Below, in pieces: positions 15,559 to 24,136 of a stretch of DNA of 64,000 bases. Below the pieces are notes generated by a model. The model was given only the letters and a program-made list of their open reading frames with translations, searched no databases and was not told the DNA's origin. The DNA is from DASQMT01 sp963835735 (GTDB taxonomy: Bacteria > Actinomycetota > Thermoleophilia > Solirubrobacterales > Solirubrobacteraceae): the NCBI GenBank assembly GCA_963835735.1, contig CAWIGP010000005.1, positions 248,001-312,000 on the forward strand, written 5' to 3'. The first letter of the stretch is position 1; every line of letters starts with the position of its first letter. A program made the translations under genes and the position numbers.

Positions 15559-15918
15559 ACGCGGCGCCGGCGCTGACATCGACGCCGCCGTGCTCGGCAG
15601 GCCGAGATCGCCTGCCCGGGCGACGCAGCCGCGATCGGCAGGCCGAGATCGCCTGCACCGGGCGACGCAGCCGGACGGCACGTCGTAACGTGCGCGCGGA
15701 CGCTCGGCCTGGCGCTCAGCGGCGCACAAATCCGGAACGGCGCGCGCCGGCTGGAGCCGGAGACCGTGGCGTGCGACCGCCGCATGCGCCTCGCGCACCG
15801 ACAGCGTGGCGAAGCGGCGTGGTGAGCTCGAGCAGCGAAAGCGGATCGGTGACACGCAGCTCGGGTGTCACCGCGGAAGCCGCTGCCGGCAGCATGCCGT
15901 GCAGCGCGACCACGAGCC
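15559..15918. other. gene-poor stretch with tandem hairpin repeats
   Basis: No convincing gene. It contains two tandem copies of a unit of 38-39 bp at 15594-15631 and 15635-15673, differing by one inserted A. Each holds a small hairpin, GGCAGGC paired with GCCTGCC. The minus strand from 15716 to 15940 holds a short open frame with some protein-like composition, but it changes frame repeatedly and matches nothing I recognise. It might be an old gene remnant. Confidence 0.5.
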
Positions 15919-16668
15919 TCATCCCGGCTTGCGCCCCCACGCCTGGACGAACAGGTGCGAGGCCACGAGCGTGTCGGGGTCCTCGATGTGCCGCTTCAAC
16001 TCGGCCTGCAGCTCGTCAAGCTCGTCGGGCACGATCAGCGCCTCTGCGAGGAGCCGCTCGCGCAGGTTCTCCACGAAGCTCGACAGGATCCACCGGCGGT
16101 CGTGCCCGGGCCCGTCGAGGTGGACGATCTGACGCGAGCGGACGTCGACGAGGCCGGCTTGCCTCAGCAGTCTGGGCAGCCGCCGGCCGACGAACACGTC
16201 GATGCCGTTGAGCCGCGCGTAGCGGTTGAGCAAGTCCCTCAGCCGGGTCCACGCCGCCAGCGGCGGATCGCAGGCGTGCGTGCCGGCGTCGGCCTCGTGG
16301 AACGCGACGATCCCGCCGGGCCGCGCGAGCCGGACGGCCTCGGCGACGATCTGCTCGGGGCGCGGGACGTTGACGAGTACGAGCCGGACCGTCGAGAGGT
16401 CGAAGCTGTCCGCCGGCAGCCCGGTCGAACGGCCGTCGCTCTGCACGAGCTCGACGTTGTGCAGCCCGCGCTCGGCGATCGGTGCACGCGCCAGATCGAT
16501 CGCCGGCCCGTTCGGCTCGACGCCGACGCACGGCGCCGGTGGGCCCGACCCGCTCCGCGAGCGCGTCGAGCGTGCCGCGCGGGCCACAGCCGAGCTCGAC
16601 GACGCGCCCGCCGTCGAGCGGCAGGCGATCAGCTCCCGCAGGTGCGTGTTCTCGTGCACGGATTCCAC
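15919..16668 (-). pseudogene. SAM-dependent methyltransferase with two compensating frameshifts
   Basis: The C-terminal three quarters reads as a class I methyltransferase: VGVEPNGPAIDLARA (motif Post-I), LPADSFDLSTVRLVLVNVP, EAVRLARPGGIVAFHEADAG (motif III), with a final TLVASHLFVQAWGRKPG. The SAM-binding motif I, GGRVVELGCGPRGTL, is present in the DNA but in another frame, from about 16625 down to 16529. It is entered by a one-base loss near 16625 and left by an extra base at 16528. The nominal 249-residue frame stays open but has about 34 scrambled residues where SAM should bind. Either two sequencing errors or a decayed gene. GTG (VESVHENTHLREL) is the likeliest start. Confidence 0.72.
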
Positions 16669-16903
16669 TTCGCATGGCCGGGCCTCGGACGTGCGAAAGC
16701 CGACGGGAATGCCTGGCGTTTCAGGCCGCTCTTGTAGTACGCTGTAACCGATTACGAGGAGTCGCGGTGTGGGGAGAGCGAAAGGCTGGCCGTCGAATCT
16801 CGTAAGTCCCCGACAAGCGCCCCCAGCCAACTCCCCACAGCTCCCCATAGTGCCTGATCCCCACCGGATTCCACCCGTGCGGCAGCACGGTCAGGACGCC
16901 GAA

Positions 16904-17410
16904 GTGACCCAGCCGCGCGAGCTCCCCGCCGAGCGCCTGGCACTGCACGTCGAGCGGCTGTACCGCGCGGCGTACGCGCTGTCGGGGTCGTCACACGACG
17001 CCGAGGACCTCGTTCAGGAGACGTTCGCGCGGGTGCTCGCGCGGCCGCGTATGGTCCGCCACCGCGACGATCCGCGTTACCTGATGCGCGCGCTGCGCAA
17101 CACGTGGATCGATCTCGAGCGGGCGCGCTCCGTCCGTCCGCACTCGAGCGGCCCCGAGCCGCTCGAGTGGATCGTGGACGCGAGCGGCGACCCCGGCGGG
17201 CTCGCGCTCGACGTCTCGGTAGCCTACGACGCGATGCGCGAGCTCTCGCCCAAGCTACGCGAGGCGATCGCCGCTGTCGACGTGCTCGGACTGTCCTACC
17301 GCGACGCCTCGCGCGCGCTGCGGATCCGGCAGGGCACGCTGCAGAGCCGATTGGCGCGGGCGCGCGAGCACGTGTCGGCCGCGCTGCTGGCGAACGAGGC
17401 GGCGGCGTGA
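16904..17410 (+). CDS. ECF-type RNA polymerase sigma factor
   Basis: 168 residues with sigma region 2 (LYRAAYALSGSSHDAEDLVQ, then ETFARVLARPRMV, and DDPRYLMRALRNTWIDLERA) and sigma region 4 (LSPKLREAIAAVDVLGLSYR, DASRALRIRQGTLQSRLARA). It directs RNA polymerase to a specific promoter set, probably in response to an envelope or redox signal sensed by the gene that follows. GTG is preceded by AGGA seven bases upstream. Its stop overlaps the GTG start of the next gene (GTGA), the usual arrangement for a sigma/anti-sigma pair. Confidence 0.9.
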   Translation: MTQPRELPAERLALHVERLYRAAYALSGSSHDAEDLVQETFARVLARPRMVRHRDDPRYLMRALRNTWIDLERARSVRPHSSGPEPLEWIVDASGDPGGLALDVSVAYDAMRELSPKLREAIAAVDVLGLSYRDASRALRIRQGTLQSRLARAREHVSAALLANEAAA

Positions 17411-18066
17411 CCGATAGCGCCGACCCGCCGCTTGCGCACCCACGCGCGGTGCACGCGCTGCGTGCGGGCGGCCCGGCCGCCCCGCCGCGGCTGCACGCGC
17501 GGGTCGAGGCGCTCGTGCACCGCCGCGCCCGCGTGCGCCGCCGACAGCTCGCCTTCGCGGCCGCCACGGCGCTCGCGCTGCTGATACTTCTGCCGCTGAT
17601 CGGCCTCATGCGCAGCGGCGAGGACACGCCGATCGAGTTGGCGCGCCTGGCCGACCGGCCCGCGCAGCTCGCGTCGCCCGGCATCGACTGGGATCGGCGG
17701 GCGCTGCTCACGCGCGAATTCGCCGGCGTCACCTACCCGAACTGGGGCGCCCAGTTCGGCTGGGCACGCGACGGCGCCCGGAGCGACCACGTCGACGGCC
17801 GCAGCACCGACTCCGTCTTCTACTTCCACACCCACCACCGCATCGCGTACACGATCGTCGACGGCCCGCCGCTGGACCCGCCCGCGGATGCCGAGCGCGT
17901 GGTGGTGGACGGCGTCGAGATCCACCGTTTCCGCGACGGCCCGCTCGACGTCGTCATGTTCGAGCGCGGTGGGCACACCTGCGTGGTCTCGGGCGACGTC
18001 CACAACCCGGCCACGCTGCTCAAGCTCGCGAGCTGGCGGGCCGAGGGCGACGTGCGCTTCTCCTAG
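17407..18066 (+). CDS. probable membrane-anchored anti-sigma factor
   Basis: 219 residues. An N-terminal cytoplasmic part of about 50 residues rich in Arg and Ala is followed by one transmembrane helix (LAFAAATALALLILLPLIGL, near residue 55) and an extracytoplasmic domain of about 140 residues with YPNWGAQFGWARDGARSDHV, FYFHTHHRIAYTIVDGPPLD and HTCVVSGDVHNPATLLKLA. Position and topology, together with translational coupling to the sigma gene, support an anti-sigma role; no zinc-binding anti-sigma motif (HxxxCxxC) is visible, so it is not the ZAS type. What it senses is unknown. Confidence 0.72.
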   Translation: MTDSADPPLAHPRAVHALRAGGPAAPPRLHARVEALVHRRARVRRRQLAFAAATALALLILLPLIGLMRSGEDTPIELARLADRPAQLASPGIDWDRRALLTREFAGVTYPNWGAQFGWARDGARSDHVDGRSTDSVFYFHTHHRIAYTIVDGPPLDPPADAERVVVDGVEIHRFRDGPLDVVMFERGGHTCVVSGDVHNPATLLKLASWRAEGDVRFS

Positions 18067-18341
18067 CGCGAGCTGCCGGCGCCTGCGCGACCGCGGAGGC
18101 CGAGCCGGCCCGAGTGGTCGCCGCGCCACGATCGGCGAGACCTGACGGAACAAGTCCGCACACCGTCCGTCAGACAACACGTAGACAGCTCCACCACCCC
18201 GCCCTCGGCCCTCGGCAACCGCGCTCCCCTGAAGCGGTGCCGCTCCTCGCGATCGCGACCACCGGTACGCCGGGCAGCACGGTCTCGAACCGCGAGCGAG
18301 CACGAAGGCCGGGGGCGGGCGACCCCAGGAAAGACACGCAC

Positions 18342-18797
18342 ATGAACGTTTTTCTCAACCGCGAGATGGCCGACGCCGACGCCGGCGAGAAGCGTAGGCG
18401 CGCCGCCCTCGCACGACGCGGCCGCTCGCCTCGAAGGGCGTGGTCCGAAGGGATTCTCCGCGTAGGCCAGCGTTTCCGGACCACGCGGCCCGAGCCGGGG
18501 CCGGGCGTCGACGCCGAGGTGCGCATCCGCTACGCGGGCGCCGAGGACGCCGAGACGCTGGCTCGCCTGGCCGCGCTTGACGAAGCCAAGATCCCCGCGG
18601 CGCCGGTGCTGCTCGTCGAGGTCGACGGGGAGGCGTGGGTCGCCCGCTCGCTCGTGACCGAGCAGGTGGTCGCGGACCCGTTTCGGCCGACCGCGATGCT
18701 CGCCGAAGTGCTCGCCGTGCGCGCCGCGCAGCTGCGTCTCGCTTCCGGCACGCTCGATCGCCGCCTCGTACCCAGACGGGCCGCTCCGGCCGCGTGA
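18342..18797 (+). CDS. conserved actinobacterial hypothetical protein
   Basis: 151 residues. After a basic N-terminus of about 60 residues the core reads RYAGAEDAETLARLAALDEA, then APVLLVEVDGEAWVARSLVT and EQVVADPFRPTAMLAEVLAV followed by RAAQL. This pattern is common in short actinobacterial proteins that resemble the first half of an acetyltransferase-like fold, but no acetyl-CoA motif is present. ATG is preceded by AGGAAAG at a good distance. The 275 bases before it hold only an 8-bp inverted repeat (CTGACGGA with TCCGTCAG at 18142-18173), possibly a weak terminator for the anti-sigma gene. Confidence 0.6.
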   Translation: MNVFLNREMADADAGEKRRRAALARRGRSPRRAWSEGILRVGQRFRTTRPEPGPGVDAEVRIRYAGAEDAETLARLAALDEAKIPAAPVLLVEVDGEAWVARSLVTEQVVADPFRPTAMLAEVLAVRAAQLRLASGTLDRRLVPRRAAPAA

Positions 18798-19220
18798 AAC
18801 ACCTCAACCTCCCCAGCTGCACTCCTGATCCATGCTCCATCCTCCCCACATCACCCCTCCCGCGCCGCTCGCACCTGATGCGGGCGGTCGCCTGAACGCT
18901 CCGGCCGCCGGCGCCGGCGTGGCACGCCCGACCCAGCGCGAGCTGGTGCTGATGTCGCTGCTGCGCCGCGCCGACGAGCCGGAGCGGGCACGATGACGCC
19001 CGACCGCCCCCGTCCGTGTCTCGGCGACCGGGTTCGCCCGCCCGCCGACCTGCGACCGGCTTCCATCCCGCGCCGGCGGCTCGCTCCGGCACCCGGGGCG
19101 GGCCAGGCCCGCGCTCGCCGCGGCCTCGCCCGCGGCCACGCGTAGCATCGCGCGCAGGTCGATCCCTGCTCCCGACGCCGGGATCCGCCGGAGCCGACAG
19201 TGCGTGGGGCCGGACTCGGC
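18798..19220. other. 423-bp stretch without a supported gene
   Basis: A 54-codon plus-strand frame from 18832 (ending ELVLMSLLRRADEPERAR) overlaps a second short frame by ATGA at 18993, but both have low-complexity composition and match nothing I know. No hairpin of note, promoter or RNA signature is evident. It separates the hypothetical gene from the convergent radical SAM gene. Confidence 0.4.
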
Positions 19221-21284
19221 TCAAAACAGCGACTCCTGGCGCAGCTCCTCCGGCTGCGGTGGCGCCGGGGGCTGCGTTCCGCCGCGGTGCCGGAAGCGCT
19301 CCGGCTTCGGTGCCATCCGCACGTGCGGCAGCCCCGCGGCACGCTCGATCGTGCGCCGCTCGCGCGTCGGGACCCGGCTGCCGCGCGAGTAAAGGCGCTC
19401 GTAGCGCGGCACGAGGTCCGGGCGGTACGACCGCAGCCATCCGAAGAACACCTCGCGCGTCGAGCCGGCCAGGAACAGCGTCTGCCCGCCGATCGAGACC
19501 GCGCCGGCCTCCTGCGCGAGCGCGACGATCCGCTCGACCTGCTCCGGTGCGTCGTTGATGCCGGGCATCAGCGGCGCGATCAAGATCCCGGTCGGGATCC
19601 CGGCGCCGTTGAGCTTCTTCACCGCCTCGAGCCGCGCCCGCGGATGCGGCGTGTGCGGCTCGCTCGCGCGCCATGCCTTCTCGTCGAGCGTCGGCACGGA
19701 CAGGCAGGCGCTGATCTCGGTGCGCTCGGCGACCTCGAGCATCAGGTCCAGGTCGCGCAGCAGCAGCGGCGACTTGGTGAGGATCGAGCACGGGTTGGCC
19801 GCGTCCCTCAGCGCCTCCCAGATCCCGCGCATCAGCTTGTAGCGCCCCTCGACCCACTGGTAAGGGTCGGTATTCGTGCCCATCGCGATGTGTGCCCGCT
19901 TCCACGACGGCCGCGCCAGTTCCTTGCGCAGCACCTCCGGCACGTTGACCTTGACGACGATCTCCTTCTCGAAGTCCCGCCCGGCGTTGAAATCGAGATA
20001 CTCATGCGTCGGCCGCGCGAAGCAGTTGTGGCTGACGACGCCGTTCGCGATGAAGTCTCCGGTTCCGGTCGTGATGTCGTACAGCGGCAGCTCGACGCCG
20101 AGCGGCTCGATGCTCATGACCTTCAGCGTGCTCTGCGACTTGACCGCCCGGCCCTCGATCGACCGCTTGCGCGTGATCGCGGGATCGGTCAGGTGGAAGA
20201 ACCGGAGCTGCTGTTCGAGCCCACCGCGGATGCGAACGTTCCACTGGTCCTTGCCTGCGCGCTCGACGACGAACGGAAGCCCCAGCCTCCGACACGAGAA
20301 CGTCGTCCAATCGATGATCGCCGGATCGGTGTTGCAGATGCGGACGCAACCGGAGCCGCTGAAGTTCCCCTCCGCGTCGTAGATGCCGGCGAGGAATCCC
20401 TTGTACCAGTCGAGCGGCGCGCGGCGGGGCCACGCGATGAAGTCACTGATGGCTGATACGGAGACGCGCGACTGCGTCCGGATCGCGTGGATCTCGCGAG
20501 AGTTCCCATGTGCCGCGGCGAAGCGGAACGAGCCGGTCTCGACGCCGAACTCGTCGAGGTACTTCTGGACCCTCGCAATTGCCTCGAAGTCGACCAGCGC
20601 GATACGGAAGCGGTTGTGCTCCCGCCGACCACCGTCAGGCGCGTCGTAGCGGTACGTCGCGAGGTGCCCATCACCCCGGATCACACCGGTGACGTATCCG
20701 CGCCTGTAATCCTGCGATTCGTCTGGGCCGTCGGCGAAAGCCCCGGTCCCCATGAGCTTGCTGTTCAGCGTGAGATGCGGGCGCTGCAGCGGCCCCTGCT
20801 CCGCACCGGTTACGTGCTTCCACCCACGGCCGGTCAGGAACCGGTGGTCGCCGCTCGTCACAAGCTCCGTGCTGTTCTCGAGCGTCACCCGGTACGCGGG
20901 CTTGATCACACTCCAGCGGTCGAGTACCTCGGTCCGCACATAGCGGCGATACGCGCCTCGACGAACCGTTCCGTAGATCTGATCGCCTGGCCGCAGATCG
21001 CCTATTGGAAGCGTCCGTCCATTGGCCAGGAGTATCCGAGTGTCGCCCTGTAGGCAGTAGGAGCAGGCATGACTGCATCCGCGGTACGGATTCACCGTCC
21101 ACTCGAATGGAACGCGCGAAGAACTGGGTACGCGGTTGAGCGCGCTCTTGCTCCGAACCTCATAGAAACGAGTGTCGAGCGCCTCGGGCGCGTCGAACGT
21201 ACGCACCACTGCCGTGTCCGCCAGGCCGGGGATCCGCCCCTGCTCGTCCGCCTCGACTGTCTGCCCATCCCAACGCACGAACAT
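19221..21284 (-). CDS. Rv2578c-family radical SAM protein, intein-containing
   Basis: The 687-residue precursor is a radical SAM enzyme interrupted by a 344-residue intein (residues 77-420). After splicing, the host protein is 343 residues with the cluster motif CSHACSYC (Cys70, Cys74, Cys77, CX3CX2C) and FARPTHEYLDFNAGRDFE right after it. Later host motifs are AMGTNTDPYQWVEGRYKLMR, GIPTGILIAPLMPGIND and GGQTLFLAGSTREVFFGW. The substrate of this family is unknown; it resembles SplB-like photoproduct-lyase relatives. The ATG lies inside a perfect SOS-type box, so LexA control is likely. It is 37 bases downstream of the miaB stop, same strand. Confidence 0.9.
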   Translation of the reverse strand: MFVRWDGQTVEADEQGRIPGLADTAVVRTFDAPEALDTRFYEVRSKSALNRVPSSSRVPFEWTVNPYRGCSHACSYCLQGDTRILLANGRTLPIGDLRPGDQIYGTVRRGAYRRYVRTEVLDRWSVIKPAYRVTLENSTELVTSGDHRFLTGRGWKHVTGAEQGPLQRPHLTLNSKLMGTGAFADGPDESQDYRRGYVTGVIRGDGHLATYRYDAPDGGRREHNRFRIALVDFEAIARVQKYLDEFGVETGSFRFAAAHGNSREIHAIRTQSRVSVSAISDFIAWPRRAPLDWYKGFLAGIYDAEGNFSGSGCVRICNTDPAIIDWTTFSCRRLGLPFVVERAGKDQWNVRIRGGLEQQLRFFHLTDPAITRKRSIEGRAVKSQSTLKVMSIEPLGVELPLYDITTGTGDFIANGVVSHNCFARPTHEYLDFNAGRDFEKEIVVKVNVPEVLRKELARPSWKRAHIAMGTNTDPYQWVEGRYKLMRGIWEALRDAANPCSILTKSPLLLRDLDLMLEVAERTEISACLSVPTLDEKAWRASEPHTPHPRARLEAVKKLNGAGIPTGILIAPLMPGINDAPEQVERIVALAQEAGAVSIGGQTLFLAGSTREVFFGWLRSYRPDLVPRYERLYSRGSRVPTRERRTIERAAGLPHVRMAPKPERFRHRGGTQPPAPPQPEELRQESLF
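20025..21056 (-). other. intein with LAGLIDADG homing endonuclease
   Basis: Starts with Cys1 in CLQGDTRILLANGRTLPIGD (block A, where Cys is needed for splicing). Block B is probably ELVTSGDHRFLTGRGW. The two LAGLIDADG-type motifs are YVTGVIRGDGH and FLAGIYDAEGN. Block F/G ends with PLYDITTGTGDFIANGVVSHN, with the penultimate His and terminal Asn, followed by Cys+1 of the host. All splicing residues are present, so it should be active. Cys+1 becomes the third cysteine of the host's iron-sulfur motif, so the unspliced protein should lack a complete cluster site. Confidence 0.92.
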
Positions 21285-21291
21285 ATGTTCG
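21278..21291 (-). promoter_or_regulatory. SOS box (LexA-type palindrome)
   Basis: CGAACATATGTTCG is a perfect 14-bp palindrome that fits the Gram-positive LexA consensus GAAC-N4-GTTC. It contains the ATG of the Rv2578c-like radical SAM gene, so bound LexA would block both transcription and initiation nearby. No equivalent box is visible in front of recA in this window. Confidence 0.75.
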
Positions 21292-21321
21292 CATAGGGGG
21301 CGGATGGAAGCGAATGATGCG

Positions 21322-22641
21322 TCAGGCGGCCGGGACGAGCAGGCGCGCCTGCTCGCCCGCCAGCGTCTGGCTCGTCGCCTCGTGGATCTCCACGTCGACG
21401 TAGTCGCCAGGCTGCGCGAGACCGGAGAAGTTGACGACCTTGTTGTGCCGCGTTCGTCCGCGCAGCCGGCTCGCGTCGGTGCGTGACGTGCCCTCGACCA
21501 GCACCTCCATCGTGCGGCCGACGAACCGCTGAGCGCGCTCGCGTGCGCGGCGCTGGACGATCTCGACCAGGCGCTGCATCCGCTCGACCTTCTCCTCGTG
21601 AGAGACGGGATCGTCCAGGCCGGCGGCCTCGGTCCCGCGGCGAGGAGAGAAGATGAACGTGAACGCGCCGTCGTAGCCGACCTCCTCGACGACCTCGAGC
21701 GTCTCGCGGAAGTCGGTCTCGGTCTCGCCCGGGAAGCCGACGATGATGTCGGTCGTCAGCGCCACGTCGGGGACGTGCTCGCGGATCAGCGCGACGCGGT
21801 CCATGTAGCGCTCGCGCGTGTACGTGCGGCGCATCGCCTTGAGGATCCGCGACGCGCCCGCCTGCAGCGGCAGGTGCATGTGCTCGCACACCGCCGCCAG
21901 CTCTGCGTGAGCGCGGATCACGTCCTCGCGCATGTCCTTCGGGTGCGGGCTCGTGTAGCGGATCCGGCGCACGCCGTCGATCGCATCGATCTCCCCCAGC
22001 AGCTGGGCGAACGTCGCGCGGTCCGGACGCAGGTCACGCCCGTATGCGTTGACGTTCTGGCCGAGCAGCGTTATCTCGGTGACGCCGTCGGCGGCAAGCG
22101 CGCGACCTTCGTCGATCAGCTCGGCGAGCGGCCGGGAGACCTCGCGCCCGCGGGTCGAGGGGACGATGCAGTACGAGCAGTTGCAGTTGCAGCCGACCGA
22201 GATCTGCATCCACGCCTGGACGTCGCGCGCGCGCTTCGGCGGCAGGTGGCCGGTGAAGCCCTCGAACTCGAAGTAGCCCTGCGCGCTCAGCGAGTCCGAT
22301 GTGAGGAACTCCGCCAGCTTGTGCACCTGGCCGGGGCCGAACGCGACGTCGACGAACGGGAACTGGCGGAACACCTCGTCCTTGACCGACTGCGCCCAGC
22401 AGCCGCCCACGCCGATGACGCGCTCGGGGTCGCGCCGCTTGAGCGCCTTGGCCTCGTGCAGGTGGGCGACGAAGCGGTCGTCGGCCTTCTCGCGGATCGA
22501 GCACGTGTTGAACAAGATGAGTTCGGCGTCCGCGCGCTCACCCACCTCGCAGTAGCCGAGCGACTCGAGCATGCCCTTCATCCGCTCGGAGTCGTGCTCG
22601 TTCATCTGGCACCCGAAGGTGGTGAGGTGGAACGCCTTCAT
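21322..22641 (-). CDS. miaB: tRNA-2-methylthio-N6-dimethylallyladenosine synthase MiaB
   Basis: MiaB adds the methylthio group to i6A37 made by MiaA. The 439-residue protein has the three methylthiotransferase parts: an N-terminal UPF0004 domain with three Cys (TFGCQMNEHDSE, FNTCSIREKADDR, GVGGCWAQSVKD), the radical SAM core with GCNCNCSYCIVPSTRGREVS, and a C-terminal TRAM domain (RTDASRLRGRTRHNKVVNFS). The iron-sulfur cysteines of both clusters are present. It lies between rny and the Rv2578c-like gene on the same strand; 13 bases separate its start from the rny stop. Confidence 0.96.
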   Translation of the reverse strand: MKAFHLTTFGCQMNEHDSERMKGMLESLGYCEVGERADAELILFNTCSIREKADDRFVAHLHEAKALKRRDPERVIGVGGCWAQSVKDEVFRQFPFVDVAFGPGQVHKLAEFLTSDSLSAQGYFEFEGFTGHLPPKRARDVQAWMQISVGCNCNCSYCIVPSTRGREVSRPLAELIDEGRALAADGVTEITLLGQNVNAYGRDLRPDRATFAQLLGEIDAIDGVRRIRYTSPHPKDMREDVIRAHAELAAVCEHMHLPLQAGASRILKAMRRTYTRERYMDRVALIREHVPDVALTTDIIVGFPGETETDFRETLEVVEEVGYDGAFTFIFSPRRGTEAAGLDDPVSHEEKVERMQRLVEIVQRRARERAQRFVGRTMEVLVEGTSRTDASRLRGRTRHNKVVNFSGLAQPGDYVDVEIHEATSQTLAGEQARLLVPAA

Positions 22642-22654
22642 GTGGCGGATGAGG

Positions 22655-24136
22655 TTACTTCGCGTAGTCCGTCGCGCGCGACTCCCGGATCACCGTGACC
22701 TTGATCTGTCCCGGATACTCGAGCTCCTGCTCGATCTCGCGCGCGATCTCGTGCGAGAGCAGGACGGCGCCGTCGTCGTCGAGTGCGTTCGGCTGGACCA
22801 TCACGCGGATCTCGCGTCCGGCCTGCATCGCGTAGACCTTGTCGACGCCGTCGTGCCGCGTGGCGATGTGCTCGAGGTCGCGCAGGCGCTTGACGTACTG
22901 CTCGAGCGACTCGCCGCGCGCGCCCGGCCGGGCGCCGGACAGCGCGTCGGCAGCCTGCACGATGACCGCCTCGACCGTCTGCGGCTCGACCTCGTTGTGG
23001 TGCGCCTCCATCGCGTGCGCGACCGCCTCGGACTCGCCGTGCCGGCGGGCGAGATCGCCCCCGACGAGTGCGTGCGGGCCCTCGACCTCGTGCGAGACCG
23101 CCTTGCCGATGTCGTGCAGCAGCGCGGCGCGGCGGGCGGTCTTCGGCGAGGCGCCGAGCTCGTGCGCCATCATCGCGGAGAGATGGGCGCACTCGACCGA
23201 GTGCGCGAGCACGTTCTGGCCGTACGACGTGCGGTACTTCAGGCGCCCGAGCAACAGGACCAGGTCGGGGTCCAGCGCCTGGACGTTCGCGTCGAAGCAC
23301 GCCTGCTCGCCGGACTCGGCGATGTGCGCCTCCAGCTCTGACTTCGCCTGGTAGTAGGTCTCCTCGATCCGCGCGGGATGGATCCGGCCGTCCTGGAGCA
23401 ACTTCTCGAGCGTCATGCGAGCGATCTCGCGCCGCACGCCGTCGAAGCCGGAGAGGATCACCGCGTTCGGCGTGTCGTCGATGATGAAGTCGACCCCGGT
23501 CAGGTGCTCGAGCGCGCGGATGTTGCGGCCCTCGCGGCCGATGATCCTGCCCTTCATGTCGTCGGCGGAGAGCTGCACGACCGACACGGTCGTCTCGGCG
23601 GCGTGGCCAGCAGCGAGCCGCTGCATGACCACGGAGAGGATGTTGCGCACCCGCCGGTCCGCGTCGCGTTTCGTCTCCTCCTCGATCGCGCGCACGATCT
23701 TGGCGCGATCGTGGCGCGTCTGGTCCTCGACCTCCTTGAGCAGCTGCTGCCGCGCCTGGGACGCGGGCATTCCGGCAACACGCTCGAGCTCGCGCAGATG
23801 ACGCTCGCGCGCCTGCTCGAGCTCGCCCCCCTTGGCCACGAGCTCGCGCTCGCGCTCGCCCAGCTCGGAGAGGCGGCTCTCGACCGCCTCCTCGCGCGCC
23901 CGCAGCCGCTCCTCGAGCCGGAGCAGGTCGGCGCGCCGTTCGGCGCTCTTGCCGTCCTCGGTGGTCGTGGCGACTGCCGGCAACTCGGCCGCGGCGGGTG
24001 CGGCGGGTGCGGAGGCGCGGGTCCCGCGCGACTTGGCCGGCGCGGTGCCCGCGAACCCCGGGGCGCGGCCGGCCAGCAGGGCGGCCGCGGCCACGAGCCC
24101 GACCGCCACCACGATCGCCCCAATCAGGATTTCCAT
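22655..24136 (-). CDS. rny: ribonuclease Y
   Basis: RNase Y is the membrane-anchored endonuclease that initiates mRNA decay. The 493-residue protein has an N-terminal transmembrane helix (ILIGAIVVAVGLVAAAALLA), an Ala/Pro-rich segment, a long coiled coil (about residues 75-180), a KH domain (GRIIGREGRNIRALEHLTG) and an HD domain with LLHDIGKAVSHEVEG near residue 341 and EAHHNEVEP. The start is the ATG of MEILIG, preceded by GGAGAAGACGTC; a longer in-frame start would add a basic leader and is not favoured. In Firmicutes and some deep actinobacteria this gene follows recA, as here. Confidence 0.95.
   Translation of the reverse strand: MEILIGAIVVAVGLVAAAALLAGRAPGFAGTAPAKSRGTRASAPAAPAAAELPAVATTTEDGKSAERRADLLRLEERLRAREEAVESRLSELGERERELVAKGGELEQARERHLRELERVAGMPASQARQQLLKEVEDQTRHDRAKIVRAIEEETKRDADRRVRNILSVVMQRLAAGHAAETTVSVVQLSADDMKGRIIGREGRNIRALEHLTGVDFIIDDTPNAVILSGFDGVRREIARMTLEKLLQDGRIHPARIEETYYQAKSELEAHIAESGEQACFDANVQALDPDLVLLLGRLKYRTSYGQNVLAHSVECAHLSAMMAHELGASPKTARRAALLHDIGKAVSHEVEGPHALVGGDLARRHGESEAVAHAMEAHHNEVEPQTVEAVIVQAADALSGARPGARGESLEQYVKRLRDLEHIATRHDGVDKVYAMQAGREIRVMVQPNALDDDGAVLLSHEIAREIEQELEYPGQIKVTVIRESRATDYAK

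Noticed and set aside
15716..15940. Protein-like minus-strand frame
   Set aside because: Protein-like pieces switch frame and match nothing I know; overlaps the methyltransferase end.
18832..18996. Possible 54-residue protein
   Set aside because: No ribosome binding site, low-complexity composition and no recognisable family.
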